The position numbers and the translations under genes were made by a program. From CAYPCH01 sp964409165 (lineage in GTDB: Bacteria; Bacillota; Clostridia; Acetivibrionales; Acetivibrionaceae): DNA of 26,072 nucleotides. Positions within the stretch are counted from its first letter, which is position 1. Every line of letters starts with the position of its first letter. The stretch is taken from contig CAYPCH010000044.1 in assembly GCA_964409165.1 (NCBI GenBank), positions 1-26,072 of the forward strand, given 5' to 3'. A model generated the notes under the pieces. That model had not been told where the DNA came from. It saw only the letters and a list, made by a program, of their open reading frames with translations, and made no database searches. Positions 1-8,277 of the stretch are shown in pieces.

Positions 1-47
1 CTTGTGAGCAACCAGAGCCTCAAAATACTATAAGTGGGAAAGTTGAG

Positions 48-1445
48 TTAATAAGCATCTGACTTTTTAAGTACAACCCATATAGTTTTTAAAATTATTT
101 TAAGATCCAGCCAGATTGACCATTGGTCGATATATTGGGTATCGAGTTTTACAACCATATCGAAATCAGTTATATTACTTCTTCCGCTTACCTGCCACAT
201 ACCTGTAAGTCCAGGCTTAAAGCTGATTCTTCTGCGATGATAGTTTTCATACTTTGTTACTTCATCAACAGTTGGAGGACGTGTTCCGACAAGACTCATA
301 TCACCTTTTAATACATTTATGAATTGTGGAAGCTCATCAAGGCTTGTTTTACGCAATATTTTTCCCACACCTGTAATCCTAGGATCGGATTTTATTTTAA
401 ACATCAAACCGCCATTTACCTGATTTTGCGCCATAAGTTCTTTTTTTCGTGCTTCCGCATCAATATACATGGTACGAAATTTATATATTTTAAATATTCT
501 GCCATTCAAGCCTACCCTATCTTGGCTGAATAATACAGAACCCGGAGAGGTGAGTTTTATAGCGGGGATTATAAATATGGATGCAACAGCCGTAATCAGT
601 AATCCTACGGCAGCTCCGCATATATCAATAAACCTTTTTAAAAAAAGTTCAAAACCGTTGAGATTTACCGAATGAAAAGTTAATACAGGAAGAGTACCTA
701 CACAGCCTAAATGAGTTCTGGCAATTTTCAAATCATACAAGTTAAGAATCATTTTGACTGTGATGCCCATTTCTTCGCACAAATAAATATATTTTCCAAC
801 TTCACCCACATAGTCCCGTGGAAGAGCAAATATAACTTCGTCAACAACATTGTCTTTCAATATTTCTTCGAGATCCTCAATGTTTCCCAGTGTCTTTTTG
901 CTTTTAAACTGCTTTTTGATTTCAGGAACATTTACATAACCAACGACATTGATTTTTATATTTGTCTTTCGCAAAAAATATGCAAATTCCAGTGCAATAT
1001 CGGTATTTCCTATAATGATAACATTAGTGGACTTTTTGCTCTGGTGCTTTCTGATTATATACAAACAGAAGAATTTTTCTGTTATAAGCATTATAATATT
1101 TGTTACAACAAAGATAGAAAAAAGAGTTCGACTGAACATGGTTTCCTTAATAAAATACATTACTGAAGCCAGAAACATACTGGATATCATTGATGTTAGC
1201 AAAATGTTTCTTAATATCCTGTCCGGGTAATTGAAGGTTGTTTTGTTATACATGCCGAATGCGGCCATTATTAACATCCAGAGAGGAATATAGGTTAACG
1301 GAACCCAGATAAATTCTTTTATATTATGCAGATTCCGAAGTTGTAAGGATATTATATAAGCTATTATGTAAGATAATATAAGAAATAGTAAATCAAGGAT
1401 AAGTTGTTCGATGTTTGCGTAGGCAAGCTTGTTTGAACTGTGCAT
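48..1445 (-). CDS. Undecaprenyl-phosphate sugar phosphotransferase (WbaP/CpsE-like, bacterial sugar transferase family)
   Basis: Membrane enzyme expected to transfer a hexose-1-phosphate from a UDP-sugar to undecaprenyl phosphate, the first step of exopolysaccharide or surface glycan synthesis. The 465-residue protein has four N-terminal hydrophobic segments within about residues 15-126, a nucleotide-binding-like CoA_binding_3 region (starting near NVIIIGN), a fifth hydrophobic segment, and a C-terminal sugar transferase domain. That domain shows the family motifs KRFIDI, KIYKFRTM, SLDELPQF (Asp370-Glu371, the expected catalytic acidic pair), GTRPP and KPGLTGMWQVSGRS. Start: the reading frame is open to a TTG at 1475, but an in-frame GGGAGG lies just before the ATG at 1445, so the shorter form is preferred. 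It is divergent from the VanZ-like gene. Sugar specificity (glucose or galactose) cannot be read from sequence. Family call is confident. Confidence 0.93.
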   Translation of the reverse strand: MHSSNKLAYANIEQLILDLLFLILSYIIAYIISLQLRNLHNIKEFIWVPLTYIPLWMLIMAAFGMYNKTTFNYPDRILRNILLTSMISSMFLASVMYFIKETMFSRTLFSIFVVTNIIMLITEKFFCLYIIRKHQSKKSTNVIIIGNTDIALEFAYFLRKTNIKINVVGYVNVPEIKKQFKSKKTLGNIEDLEEILKDNVVDEVIFALPRDYVGEVGKYIYLCEEMGITVKMILNLYDLKIARTHLGCVGTLPVLTFHSVNLNGFELFLKRFIDICGAAVGLLITAVASIFIIPAIKLTSPGSVLFSQDRVGLNGRIFKIYKFRTMYIDAEARKKELMAQNQVNGGLMFKIKSDPRITGVGKILRKTSLDELPQFINVLKGDMSLVGTRPPTVDEVTKYENYHRRRISFKPGLTGMWQVSGRSNITDFDMVVKLDTQYIDQWSIWLDLKIILKTIWVVLKKSDAY

Positions 1446-1517
1446 ATTTTTTCCTCCCAAATAATTGTTACTCAATTTTATATTATAATATTTATTTCCT
1501 TATGAATCCATAAAAAA

Positions 1518-1546
1518 TTGCAATTATAATATAAAAATAATATAAT
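1518..1546 (+). promoter_or_regulatory. Sigma-A-type promoter for the VanZ-like gene
   Basis: TTGCAA (1518-1523), a 17-base spacer, then a perfect TATAAT (1541-1546). Expected transcription start is near 1553, about 40 bases before the chosen GTG at 1592. This placement argues against the earlier in-frame GTG at 1547, which would lie upstream of the transcription start. Based on match to consensus only. Confidence 0.55.
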
Positions 1547-1591
1547 GTGATATATTTTACATATGCAAAGAAGATAGAAAGGGCAGACATA

Positions 1592-2089
1592 GTGAAAAAA
1601 ACTTTTATTATTTCTATGATAATGGCATGGGTGCTTGTAGCAGGTATGATAGCAGTTATAGTTTCTTTTTCCAGTCGGCAAGGTGGTGAGTCGGTCGAAA
1701 TGTCTGGCAGGATAATTGACTACATAATAAATAAATTGAAACTTACTGATGTATTGGAGTACAATGAATGGCTTATGGAAAACCGTAATTATATTTTTAG
1801 AAAAGCTTTGCATTTTACGGAATATGGAATCCTCGCAATGTTGACTTTCAATGCTTTAAGTATGCTTGGATTTAAACGGCTCAAGGTTTCAATTATTTCA
1901 CTTGTATTGGCATTGTGTGTAGCTTTATTTGACGAGTATTATCAAAGTAGAATTCCCGGACGTCATCCCCAAATTCTTGACATAATAATAGATTTTGCAG
2001 GAGCTCTGGTATTTGTAGCAATAAGTTTGATAATATTCAGTATTGTTAACAAAAGAAAAGGATTAGCGCGTGCAACAAATAAGTTTTAA
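1592..2089 (+). CDS. VanZ-like family membrane protein
   Basis: Small integral membrane protein of 165 residues from the VanZ-like family. Members include the teicoplanin-resistance accessory protein VanZ, but most have no known role, so no resistance function should be assumed. Family signatures are visible: ALHFTEYGIL in the middle, then DEYYQSRIPGRHPQILDIIIDFAGA near the C-terminus, here split as DEYYQS, PGR and D..IDFAGA. There is an N-terminal hydrophobic segment and about three more. Start: the GTG at 1592 is preceded by GAAAGGGC at proper spacing, while the frame also opens at a GTG at 1547 that lacks a ribosome site and falls at the promoter. The gene stands alone, divergent from the sugar transferase and about 280 bases before pilB. 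Confidence 0.85.
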   Translation: MKKTFIISMIMAWVLVAGMIAVIVSFSSRQGGESVEMSGRIIDYIINKLKLTDVLEYNEWLMENRNYIFRKALHFTEYGILAMLTFNALSMLGFKRLKVSIISLVLALCVALFDEYYQSRIPGRHPQILDIIIDFAGALVFVAISLIIFSIVNKRKGLARATNKF

Positions 2090-2169
2090 TAACGGCTGTC
2101 GAAGTGTTGAATTATGTAAACCATGTGATATATACTTGATGTATACTTAAAAATAGATAAAATTGATGC

Positions 2170-2198
2170 TTGAGTATATAGGAGAAAAGTGATAAAAT
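2170..2198 (+). promoter_or_regulatory. Possible promoter upstream of pilB
   Basis: TTGAGT (2170-2175), a 17-base spacer and TAAAAT (2193-2198) lie in the AT-rich spacer between the VanZ-like gene and pilB. Other weaker pairs sit nearby (TTGAAT 2107 with TATATA 2129; TTGACC 2204 with TATTCA). A leader of about 160 bases would precede pilB. Such AT-rich DNA gives chance hits, so this is only a candidate. No terminator for the VanZ-like gene and no riboswitch fold was recognised in this spacer. Confidence 0.25.
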
Positions 2199-2367
2199 AA
2201 GTATTGACCACTAAATTTTGGAGATGTATTCATAATTTCTGCTTCACAATTAATAAAATTTAGTATAAACTATTATTATAAGTATGCTGACATCAATGTA
2301 ACAATCTTTAGAGTTGTTTCTTTAAACACAGGTACGGGACTATTACATATGTTTGTGGGGGTTGAAA

Positions 2368-4779
2368 ATGGTAGGAGTAGATACTAGAGGTGTAGATGAA
2401 ATTCTATTGGAAATGGGCGCTCTTAAAATAACGGATTTAAAGAAAGCCTGGGACATTCAAAGGGAAAAAAATAGTAATATTGAGGATGTTCTTGTTGAAC
2501 TTGGTCTCGTTTCTCAAAAAGAGATTATGCTTGCGAGCGCTTCTAAAATGGGAATTGAGTTCTTTGATTTGTCCAGTTTTGAAGTAGATGATCCAGAAAT
2601 TCCGACACTGATAACAAGAAATATAGCAAACAGATACAAAGTAATACCGATTATAAAAGAAAACGGTGTTCTGACTGTTGCTATGAAAGACCCAACTGAT
2701 ATATTCTGCATTGATGACATCCGTCTTGCGACAGCTCTCGAAATAAAACCTGTTTTAGGTGATGTTAAGGAAATTGAAAAGCTTATTACCAAATATTTTG
2801 GAGAAGTAAAAAAAGCTGTTGAGCCAAAACTCGTTGAAGTAAAGCCTGTACTATCAAGAGAAGAAGAACTGATGGAACAAGAATCTGCTCTTTTAGACAA
2901 GGAAGTATACAATGCTCTCAAATTAGATATAGAGTTGCCTCCGGAGTTAAATGCTGAGGCGAATATTGCCATTAATAACAGTGTAAAACCTGTTGTTACT
3001 TCTGATGTCCGACTTGATGGCAGTGTTTTTGATGGAGGTATTTTCAAAGACAAAATAGGAAATCTTCTTGTCAAATCAGGCGTCATAACACAGGAACAAC
3101 TTGATTCTGCATTGGCCATACAGAAAAATAACGGAGAACTTATAGGGAAAATTCTTGTAAAAGAAGGTTATTTGAATTCAAAGTTGCTTTATGAAGTTCT
3201 TCAAAAGCAAATGGGGGTTCAGTTTATAGACCTTGAAAATGTTGAAATAGATCAAAGCGTTTTAGCACTTGTAACAAAAAACATAGCGACCATGCACAAG
3301 CTGATTCCTGTTCAAAAGGATGAAAACACTATCAAGGTTGCTATGAGTGACCCGATGAATATATTTTCAGTAGATGACTTGAGACTTACAACAGGGCTTG
3401 AGATAATACCATGTCTTGCAGATGAAGAGAAAATACTTGACCTGATTGAAAAGTATTACGGCAAGGTAGAAACGAGAGTGCCAAAAGGACCTAAAACAAC
3501 TTCAGTCGCACCAGTAGACCTTGATGAAGAAATAAAGAAAGTTAATGAAAAAATTGCTGTAGAGATAAGCAAAGCGGCAGAAGAAGAAGAAGAGACTGTT
3601 GATATAAGTGCACTGGAAAACGCACCTATTGTCAAGATGGTAAACATAATATTCCAAAAGGCAGTTAACAGCAGAGCCAGTGATATTCATATGGAACCGC
3701 AGGAAGACGGGGTTATTGTCAGATTTAGAATAGACGGACAGCTTGTGGAAATAATGAAGCATGACAAAAAGATTGTTCCGTCCCTTGTGGCAAGAATAAA
3801 AATAATAAGTGGACTTAACATAGCTGAAAAAAGAGTTCCGCAGGATGGAAGAATATCGATAAAGATAGACGGCAAGGATTATGACATGCGTGTGTCAATT
3901 CTTCCAACAATGTTTGGCGAAAAAGTAGTTATAAGAATTGCAGACAAGGAAGGCTTCAATGTATCGAAGTTGGATTTGGGATTCTTTGAAGATGATATGG
4001 AAAAGTTTGATGATATAATTTCCCACCCGCACGGTATTGTACTGGTAACGGGACCTACAGGAAGCGGTAAATCAACTACTCTCTATACTGCATTGAAGGA
4101 ATTATGCAAGCCAAATGTAAACATATTGACTGTTGAGGATCCTGTAGAAAGTACTATAAAGGGAATTAACCAAGTTCAGGTTAATGTAAAAGCTGGACTT
4201 AATTTCGCAGTTGCATTGAGATCCTTCTTAAGACAAGATCCTGACATTATAATGGTCGGAGAAATAAGAGACGGTGAAACGGCGGAAATTGCAACCAGAG
4301 CTGCTATCACAGGACACCTTGTTTTTAGTACTCTGCACACAAATGATGCTGCCAGCTCCATTACGAGAATGATTGACATGGGTATAGAGCCATTTTTGCT
4401 GTCATCCTCAGTTGTAGGTGTAATAGCACAAAGACTTGTAAGGCGGCTTTGTCCTAAGTGCAAGGAGGCTGTACAACCCGATGTGGATGAAAGAGAAGCG
4501 CTTGATTTAAAAGACGATCAGGATGTTACCATTTACAAAGCCAAAGGTTGCGGTGAATGTAACAATACGGGATATAAAGGTAGAATTGCCGTTTATGAAA
4601 TCATGACCATTGATAGACGTACGAAAGAATTGATATCAAAGAATTCAAATTCCGATGACATTAAAGCCGCAGCAATAGATAACGGTATGAGAACGCTCAG
4701 ATCAAATTGTAACAGATTGGTTGTGAACGGTACTACCACGATAGATGAAATGCTCAGAATAGCATTTGAAAAAGATTGA
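2368..4779 (+). CDS. pilB: Type IV pilus extension ATPase PilB (GspE family) with two MshEN domains
   Basis: Cytoplasmic hexameric ATPase that powers pilin insertion into the growing pilus. At 803 residues it is longer than the usual ~560 because it has two tandem T2SSE-N/MshEN domains, about residues 10-140 and 230-375. They are clearly similar to each other; both hold a D(L/F)..DD.RL.TALEI-type segment near their ends. MshEN domains of MshE and some PilB proteins bind cyclic di-GMP; binding here is inference. A Glu-rich linker follows. The ATPase domain has Walker A GPTGSGKST (562-570), Walker B DIIMVGE (626-632) with RDGETAE, the His box TGHLVFSTLHTND, and a zinc-type tetracysteine CPKC (695-698) and CGEC (728-731). 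Start: ATG at 2368 follows GGGGG; an in-frame TTG at 2353 has no such site. pilT follows 19 bases downstream, so the two are probably cotranscribed. Confidence 0.96.
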   Translation: MVGVDTRGVDEILLEMGALKITDLKKAWDIQREKNSNIEDVLVELGLVSQKEIMLASASKMGIEFFDLSSFEVDDPEIPTLITRNIANRYKVIPIIKENGVLTVAMKDPTDIFCIDDIRLATALEIKPVLGDVKEIEKLITKYFGEVKKAVEPKLVEVKPVLSREEELMEQESALLDKEVYNALKLDIELPPELNAEANIAINNSVKPVVTSDVRLDGSVFDGGIFKDKIGNLLVKSGVITQEQLDSALAIQKNNGELIGKILVKEGYLNSKLLYEVLQKQMGVQFIDLENVEIDQSVLALVTKNIATMHKLIPVQKDENTIKVAMSDPMNIFSVDDLRLTTGLEIIPCLADEEKILDLIEKYYGKVETRVPKGPKTTSVAPVDLDEEIKKVNEKIAVEISKAAEEEEETVDISALENAPIVKMVNIIFQKAVNSRASDIHMEPQEDGVIVRFRIDGQLVEIMKHDKKIVPSLVARIKIISGLNIAEKRVPQDGRISIKIDGKDYDMRVSILPTMFGEKVVIRIADKEGFNVSKLDLGFFEDDMEKFDDIISHPHGIVLVTGPTGSGKSTTLYTALKELCKPNVNILTVEDPVESTIKGINQVQVNVKAGLNFAVALRSFLRQDPDIIMVGEIRDGETAEIATRAAITGHLVFSTLHTNDAASSITRMIDMGIEPFLLSSSVVGVIAQRLVRRLCPKCKEAVQPDVDEREALDLKDDQDVTIYKAKGCGECNNTGYKGRIAVYEIMTIDRRTKELISKNSNSDDIKAAAIDNGMRTLRSNCNRLVVNGTTTIDEMLRIAFEKD

Positions 4780-4798
4780 TAATAAGGGGATGTAGCAT

Positions 4799-5854
4799 AT
4801 GGTATTGAATGAGTTGCTTACAAAGGCTGTAAATGCTGGTTCTTCTGACTTGCACATATGTGCTGGTGTACCTCCGGTTGTGAGGATACACGGGGATCTT
4901 GTGTACCTTAATGATCCGATATTGACTCCTAATGATTGCGTAAACCTTGCTAAACAGTGCCTTAGCGGAAGGCAATATGAGACTTTTCTTGAAGTTGGTG
5001 AAGTTGATGCTTCGTATTCTTTGTCAGGATTATCCCGTTTTAGGGTTAACGTATTCAAGCAAAGAGGTACATGTGCCATAGCATTCAGACCTATACCCAA
5101 TGAAATACCTAAGATTGAGGACTTGGGTCTTCCGGGATTGGTATACGATCTTGCAATGAAGCAGAGAGGTATTGTTTTGATAACCGGACCGACAGGACAC
5201 GGTAAATCAACCACTCTGGCCGCTATGGTAAATTACATAAACAGTAAAAGAAAATGTCACATAGTGACAATAGAAGACCCAATAGAGTTTATGCACAGGC
5301 ATAATAAGAGTGTTATTAATCAGAGGGAAATAGGTGCGGACACAAGGAGCTATCATAATGCTTTAAGAGCTGTATTGAGAGAAGACCCTGACGTAATACT
5401 TATAGGAGAAATGCGTGATCAGGAAACTATAGCTACAGCACTTACAGCTGCAGAAACAGGTCATCTTGTGTTTTCCACACTGCATACAGTAGGTTCCTCA
5501 AAGACTATAGACAGAATTATAGACGTATTTTCACCACACCAGCAGGCACAGGTCAGGACTCAGTTGTCTACCGTTCTGCAGGGAATAATATCTCAGCAGC
5601 TTATTGCCAAGGTGGACGGCAAAGGGCGTGTTCTTGCAACTGAAACAATGGTATGGACGCCTGCTATAGCAAACCTGATACGTGAAAGCAGAACACATCA
5701 GATTAATACATGTATCCAGACCGGTTCGCAATTCGGTATGTACACTATGGACAGCTGTCTTGCAGAGCTTTATAAGCAGGAACTTATTGATTATGAAAGT
5801 GCCTGTCAGTATTCAGTTGACCTAGATAATTTGAGAAAATTGATATCTACGTAA
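4799..5854 (+). CDS. pilT: Type IV pilus retraction ATPase PilT
   Basis: Cytoplasmic hexameric ATPase that drives pilus retraction and twitching. The 351 residues match the family length. The N-terminal PAS-like part carries SSDLHICAG and PPVVRIHG. The RecA-like core has Walker A GPTGHGKST from residue 130 (catalytic Lys136), GEMRDQETI with Glu204, the His box TGHLVFSTLHT, and near the C-terminus AIANLIRES from residue 289, the equivalent of the AIRNLIRE motif needed for retraction in PilT. The Walker A Ser is replaced by His, which is a mild oddity. ATG at 4799 is preceded by AAGGGGA. The presence of AIANLIRE and absence of a tetracysteine separate it from a second extension ATPase. Confidence 0.95.
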   Translation: MVLNELLTKAVNAGSSDLHICAGVPPVVRIHGDLVYLNDPILTPNDCVNLAKQCLSGRQYETFLEVGEVDASYSLSGLSRFRVNVFKQRGTCAIAFRPIPNEIPKIEDLGLPGLVYDLAMKQRGIVLITGPTGHGKSTTLAAMVNYINSKRKCHIVTIEDPIEFMHRHNKSVINQREIGADTRSYHNALRAVLREDPDVILIGEMRDQETIATALTAAETGHLVFSTLHTVGSSKTIDRIIDVFSPHQQAQVRTQLSTVLQGIISQQLIAKVDGKGRVLATETMVWTPAIANLIRESRTHQINTCIQTGSQFGMYTMDSCLAELYKQELIDYESACQYSVDLDNLRKLIST

Positions 5855-5954
5855 AAAAGGACTAGCATTTTTTCGCAATATGTTATAAAATATAAATATG
5901 GTAATACTGTATAAAACAAAATAGAATAAGATATATATAAATATAGAATTTGGG

Positions 5955-5983
5955 TTGGTTAGTATTTAATTTGTTTTTATTAT
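5955..5983 (+). promoter_or_regulatory. Possible promoter between pilT and pilC
   Basis: TTGGTT (5955-5960), 17-base spacer, TATTAT (5978-5983). Transcription would start near 5990, just before a strong ribosome site (GGGAGG, 5998-6003) and the ATG at 6012. It could also serve pilC at 6343. Consensus match only. Confidence 0.3.
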
Positions 5984-6011
5984 TGTATTTTTATTTGGGA
6001 GGTTGGGTTGA

Positions 6012-6170
6012 ATGATTACATATCAGTTATGCAATTTCAATTCAAGTTCAAATGTGTTTGGTCGTTCCACAGTAATTTCTGAATTTCTGATACCCAAGAA
6101 CCTCAGTCAAATAAAGATATGCTTTTCTGTATTGCGTCGCACTCTATTTATGAAAAATCACACGGAATAA
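6012..6170 (+). CDS. Possible 52-residue small protein in the pilT-pilC spacer
   Basis: ATG at 6012 follows GGGAGGTTGGGTTGA, one of the better ribosome sites in the window, and a promoter-like pair lies about 30 bases upstream. The frame runs 52 codons to TAA at 6168-6170 and encodes a polar peptide starting MITYQLCNFN and ending FMKNHTE, with no membrane segment or family that I recognise. The composition is not convincingly protein-like. It may instead be a leftover of a duplicated pilC initiation region, since the sequence before its ATG resembles that before pilC. Treat as a candidate only. Confidence 0.3.
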   Translation: MITYQLCNFNSSSNVFGRSTVISEFLIPKNLSQIKICFSVLRRTLFMKNHTE

Positions 6171-6342
6171 TTATACAGCAAAATGGTTTGATAAGAAGAA
6201 AGGTTTTATCCCTTTTATCATAAAGACTTAACTTGTTATACTTCATAAGAAAGTAACAAGCGATAGATCTTCTTAAGAGCAGCATTTTGATTTACAGCAG
6301 TATAAAAAACATGCAGTTATTATTGTTTTGGAGGTTGTGTGA

Positions 6343-7557
6343 ATGCCGCTTTATAGCTACAAGGTAAAAACAGAAACAGGTAGGCTATTTTCAGGTGAAA
6401 CAAAAATTGAAAGTGAAGAGGAATTAAAGAGGTTATTACTTGAAAAAGGTTATACACCTGTTGAGATAATTGAAAAGAATGCATTAACGGATATTTCGCA
6501 AATTAGTATATTTAAGCAAAGAGTAAAAGTAAAAGATCTGGCTGTTTTTTGCAGACAGTTTGCTATAATACTTCAGTCAGGTGTACCAATCGCTGCATCT
6601 TTGGATGTTCTTAAGCAACAAACCACAAATACGACATTAAAACAGGCATTGAACGACATTTATGAAAACATACAAAAAGGTATTGCATTGTCAAATGCCA
6701 TGAAACAGCATGATGGTATTTTTCCGGATATACTCATAAACATGGTTGAAGCCGGGGAGATAAGTGGTCAGTTGGATTTGGTTTTTGAAAGAATGGCAGT
6801 GCAGTTTGAGAAGGATTTCAAGCTTGAGCAGAAAATAAAGGCAGCTTTTATGTATCCTATAATTGTTTCGGTTATTGCTATCGGAGTTATTACTATACTG
6901 TTGCTTTTCGTTGTACCGACATTTGAAGATATACTGACGGGCTTTAACGTACCGCTTCCGATATATACAAAGATACTTTTGGCAGTAAGTGGATTCCTTA
7001 CATCAAGATGGTATGTTATTCTGGCAGTGATAATAGCAGTGGTAGCATTTATAAGTTATTTTAGAAAGACACACGAAGGAAAAAGATTTATAGGTAAGCT
7101 TGCAATAACATTGCCTGTAATGAAAGGGTTGACCAGAAACATTATTACCGTCAGACTTACCAGAACATTGAGTACGTTAATGTCGAGTGGAGTACTGTTG
7201 ATTCAGTCTATGGAAGTTACACAGAAAATAATAGGAAATGCAGTTATAGCTGATAAAATTGACGAAGTGATTGAAGAAATAAAGAGGGGGAAGGGTTTGA
7301 CTCAACCGCTGGTAGCTATGCGATACTTTCAGCCTATGGTAATATCCATGATCAGAATAGGTGAGGAGTCAGGAAATCTTGATTTTTCCCTTGATAAATC
7401 AGCAGATTTTTATGAGGAGGAAGTTGAAACTTCTGTAAACCAGCTTACAAGTCTGCTAGAACCTTTGATCATGATTGCAATGTCTTTGGTTGTTGCATTT
7501 GTAATACTGGCGATATTGACACCGATGTTGGCGATATACCAGACCATGTCAATGTAA
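6343..7557 (+). CDS. pilC: Type IV pilus inner membrane platform protein PilC (GspF family)
   Basis: Polytopic membrane protein that forms the base on which PilB and PilT act. The 404 residues match the family length. It opens with PLYSYKVKTETG, typical of the family, and has two T2SSF domains at about residues 68-190 and 270-392. Each has the hallmark pattern: FCRQFAIILQSGVPI with MVEAGEISGQLD in the first, and RTLSTLMSSGVLLIQSM with MIRIGEESGNLD in the second. Membrane segments are at about 168-190, 219-239 and 375-395. ATG at 6343 follows GGAGG at 8 bases. It is 140 bases upstream of the major pilin and probably belongs with it functionally; a separate promoter before pilA is likely. Confidence 0.95.
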   Translation: MPLYSYKVKTETGRLFSGETKIESEEELKRLLLEKGYTPVEIIEKNALTDISQISIFKQRVKVKDLAVFCRQFAIILQSGVPIAASLDVLKQQTTNTTLKQALNDIYENIQKGIALSNAMKQHDGIFPDILINMVEAGEISGQLDLVFERMAVQFEKDFKLEQKIKAAFMYPIIVSVIAIGVITILLLFVVPTFEDILTGFNVPLPIYTKILLAVSGFLTSRWYVILAVIIAVVAFISYFRKTHEGKRFIGKLAITLPVMKGLTRNIITVRLTRTLSTLMSSGVLLIQSMEVTQKIIGNAVIADKIDEVIEEIKRGKGLTQPLVAMRYFQPMVISMIRIGEESGNLDFSLDKSADFYEEEVETSVNQLTSLLEPLIMIAMSLVVAFVILAILTPMLAIYQTMSM

Positions 7558-7590
7558 AGTGAGTTTAAAGTTTTGCTTGTTGGATTTAGC

Positions 7591-7639
7591 TTGTTCCAAA
7601 AAGGTTCGGGGGGGATACAATATTATGTTTTATTGGAAC
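7591..7639 (+). promoter_or_regulatory. Candidate pilA promoter with G7 tract and flanking inverted repeat
   Basis: TTGTTC (7591-7596) and TACAAT (7616-7621) are separated by 19 bases that include seven consecutive G (7608-7614), unusual in this AT-rich spacer. GTTCCAA (7593-7599) and TTGGAAC (7633-7639) form a 7-base inverted repeat around the -10 region. This could be an operator or an RNA hairpin if transcribed from pilC. All from inspection. Confidence 0.3.
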
Positions 7640-7697
7640 TTGGTAAAGCATCAAGCAATGGTAAAATAATAAAACAAATTACAGGAGGGGTTAGGTT

Positions 7698-8174
7698 ATG
7701 AAAAAAATGTTAACTAACAAAAAAGGTTTCTCCCTGGTAGAACTGCTTATTGTTATAGCTATAATGGGTGTTTTGGCAGCGATAGCGTTCAGTATGTTCT
7801 CAGGTGTTTTCACAAATGCAACAAAAAAGGCTGACCAAAGACAGGGGGATAATATTGCTAAAGCTTTAACTGCTTACATTGTTGACAACAATGATGGTAA
7901 TTTAGCAAAAGCTAAATCAGTTACTACAGATGGTTTGCCAGCTTCACCAACTGATAAAGATCTTATTTTGTTTCTTATGCAAACCCATGTTATAGATGGT
8001 ATGGATTCTGGACCTTATTTATCACCTAGAGATGGTACGGTTACTGCTTCAAGTGCGAATGATTATGATCCACAGTGGACAAAGTATGTAGGATATGACA
8101 TACAGATTTATAAAGATACTATGATGGCTGTTGTTAAGCCAGTTGAATCTGGGAATGGGGTTACGATTAATTAA
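7698..8174 (+). CDS. pilA: Major type IV prepilin (PilA-like)
   Basis: Structural pilin subunit of 158 residues. It has a short class III leader, MKKMLTNKKG, cleaved before Phe11 by a prepilin peptidase, then FSLVELLIVIAIMGVLAAIA with Glu at mature position 5, the hydrophobic helix that packs in the pilus core. The globular part (about 50-158) is polar and rich in Asp, Thr and Ser and contains no cysteine, so there is no disulfide D-loop as in many proteobacterial pilins. AGGAGGGG precedes the ATG, the strongest ribosome site of the cluster, which fits a high-output gene. Its placement after pilC, its own candidate promoter and the hairpin after it all fit the major subunit; this rank is inference. 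Confidence 0.88.
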   Translation: MKKMLTNKKGFSLVELLIVIAIMGVLAAIAFSMFSGVFTNATKKADQRQGDNIAKALTAYIVDNNDGNLAKAKSVTTDGLPASPTDKDLILFLMQTHVIDGMDSGPYLSPRDGTVTASSANDYDPQWTKYVGYDIQIYKDTMMAVVKPVESGNGVTIN

Positions 8175-8202
8175 AAACCTTTGTAAGATTATTATGAAAT
8201 TC

Positions 8203-8227
8203 ACCCGGTCAGTTAATCTGACCGGGT
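8203..8227 (+). terminator. Strong hairpin after pilA (attenuator or partial terminator)
   Basis: A perfect 10-base stem, ACCCGGTCAG (8203-8212) and CTGACCGGGT (8218-8227), with loop TTAAT. No T-run follows directly; TTTTTT comes only about 13 bases later. It may cap pilA mRNA or cause partial read-through, so that minor pilin genes are expressed less than pilA. Confidence 0.6.
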
Positions 8228-8277
8228 AATGTTAAAACATTTTTTAATTATTAAATTGCTGTTTAGGGTGAATGCTT

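Larger units (their letters stand above)
5855..6342. other. 488-base spacer between pilT and pilC
   Basis: This is the largest gap within the pilus locus. It holds a promoter-like pair at 5955-5983, the possible small ORF at 6012-6170, and a weak inverted repeat (CTTGTTA 6232-6238 with TAACAAG 6254-6260). A GGAGG ribosome site for pilC lies at 6330-6334. I searched by eye for a cyclic di-GMP riboswitch, often found at clostridial pilus genes, and saw no match to the class I or II conserved cores. Confidence 0.5.

Noticed and set aside
1446..1475. N-terminal extension of the sugar transferase to a TTG at 1475
   Set aside because: The GGGAGG ribosome site lies inside this extension, just before ATG 1445.
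1478..1813. Minus-strand ORF of 111 codons overlapping the VanZ-like gene
   Set aside because: Rich in Cys, His and Tyr, no ribosome site, and antisense to a conserved gene; a shadow frame.
5852..5878. A-run and T-run after pilT as a terminator
   Set aside because: The inner part does not form a stable stem, only AAAAAA with TTTTTT.
5855..6342. Cyclic di-GMP riboswitch before pilC
   Set aside because: Looked for because clostridial pilus genes often have one, but no match to the conserved class I or II cores was seen by eye.
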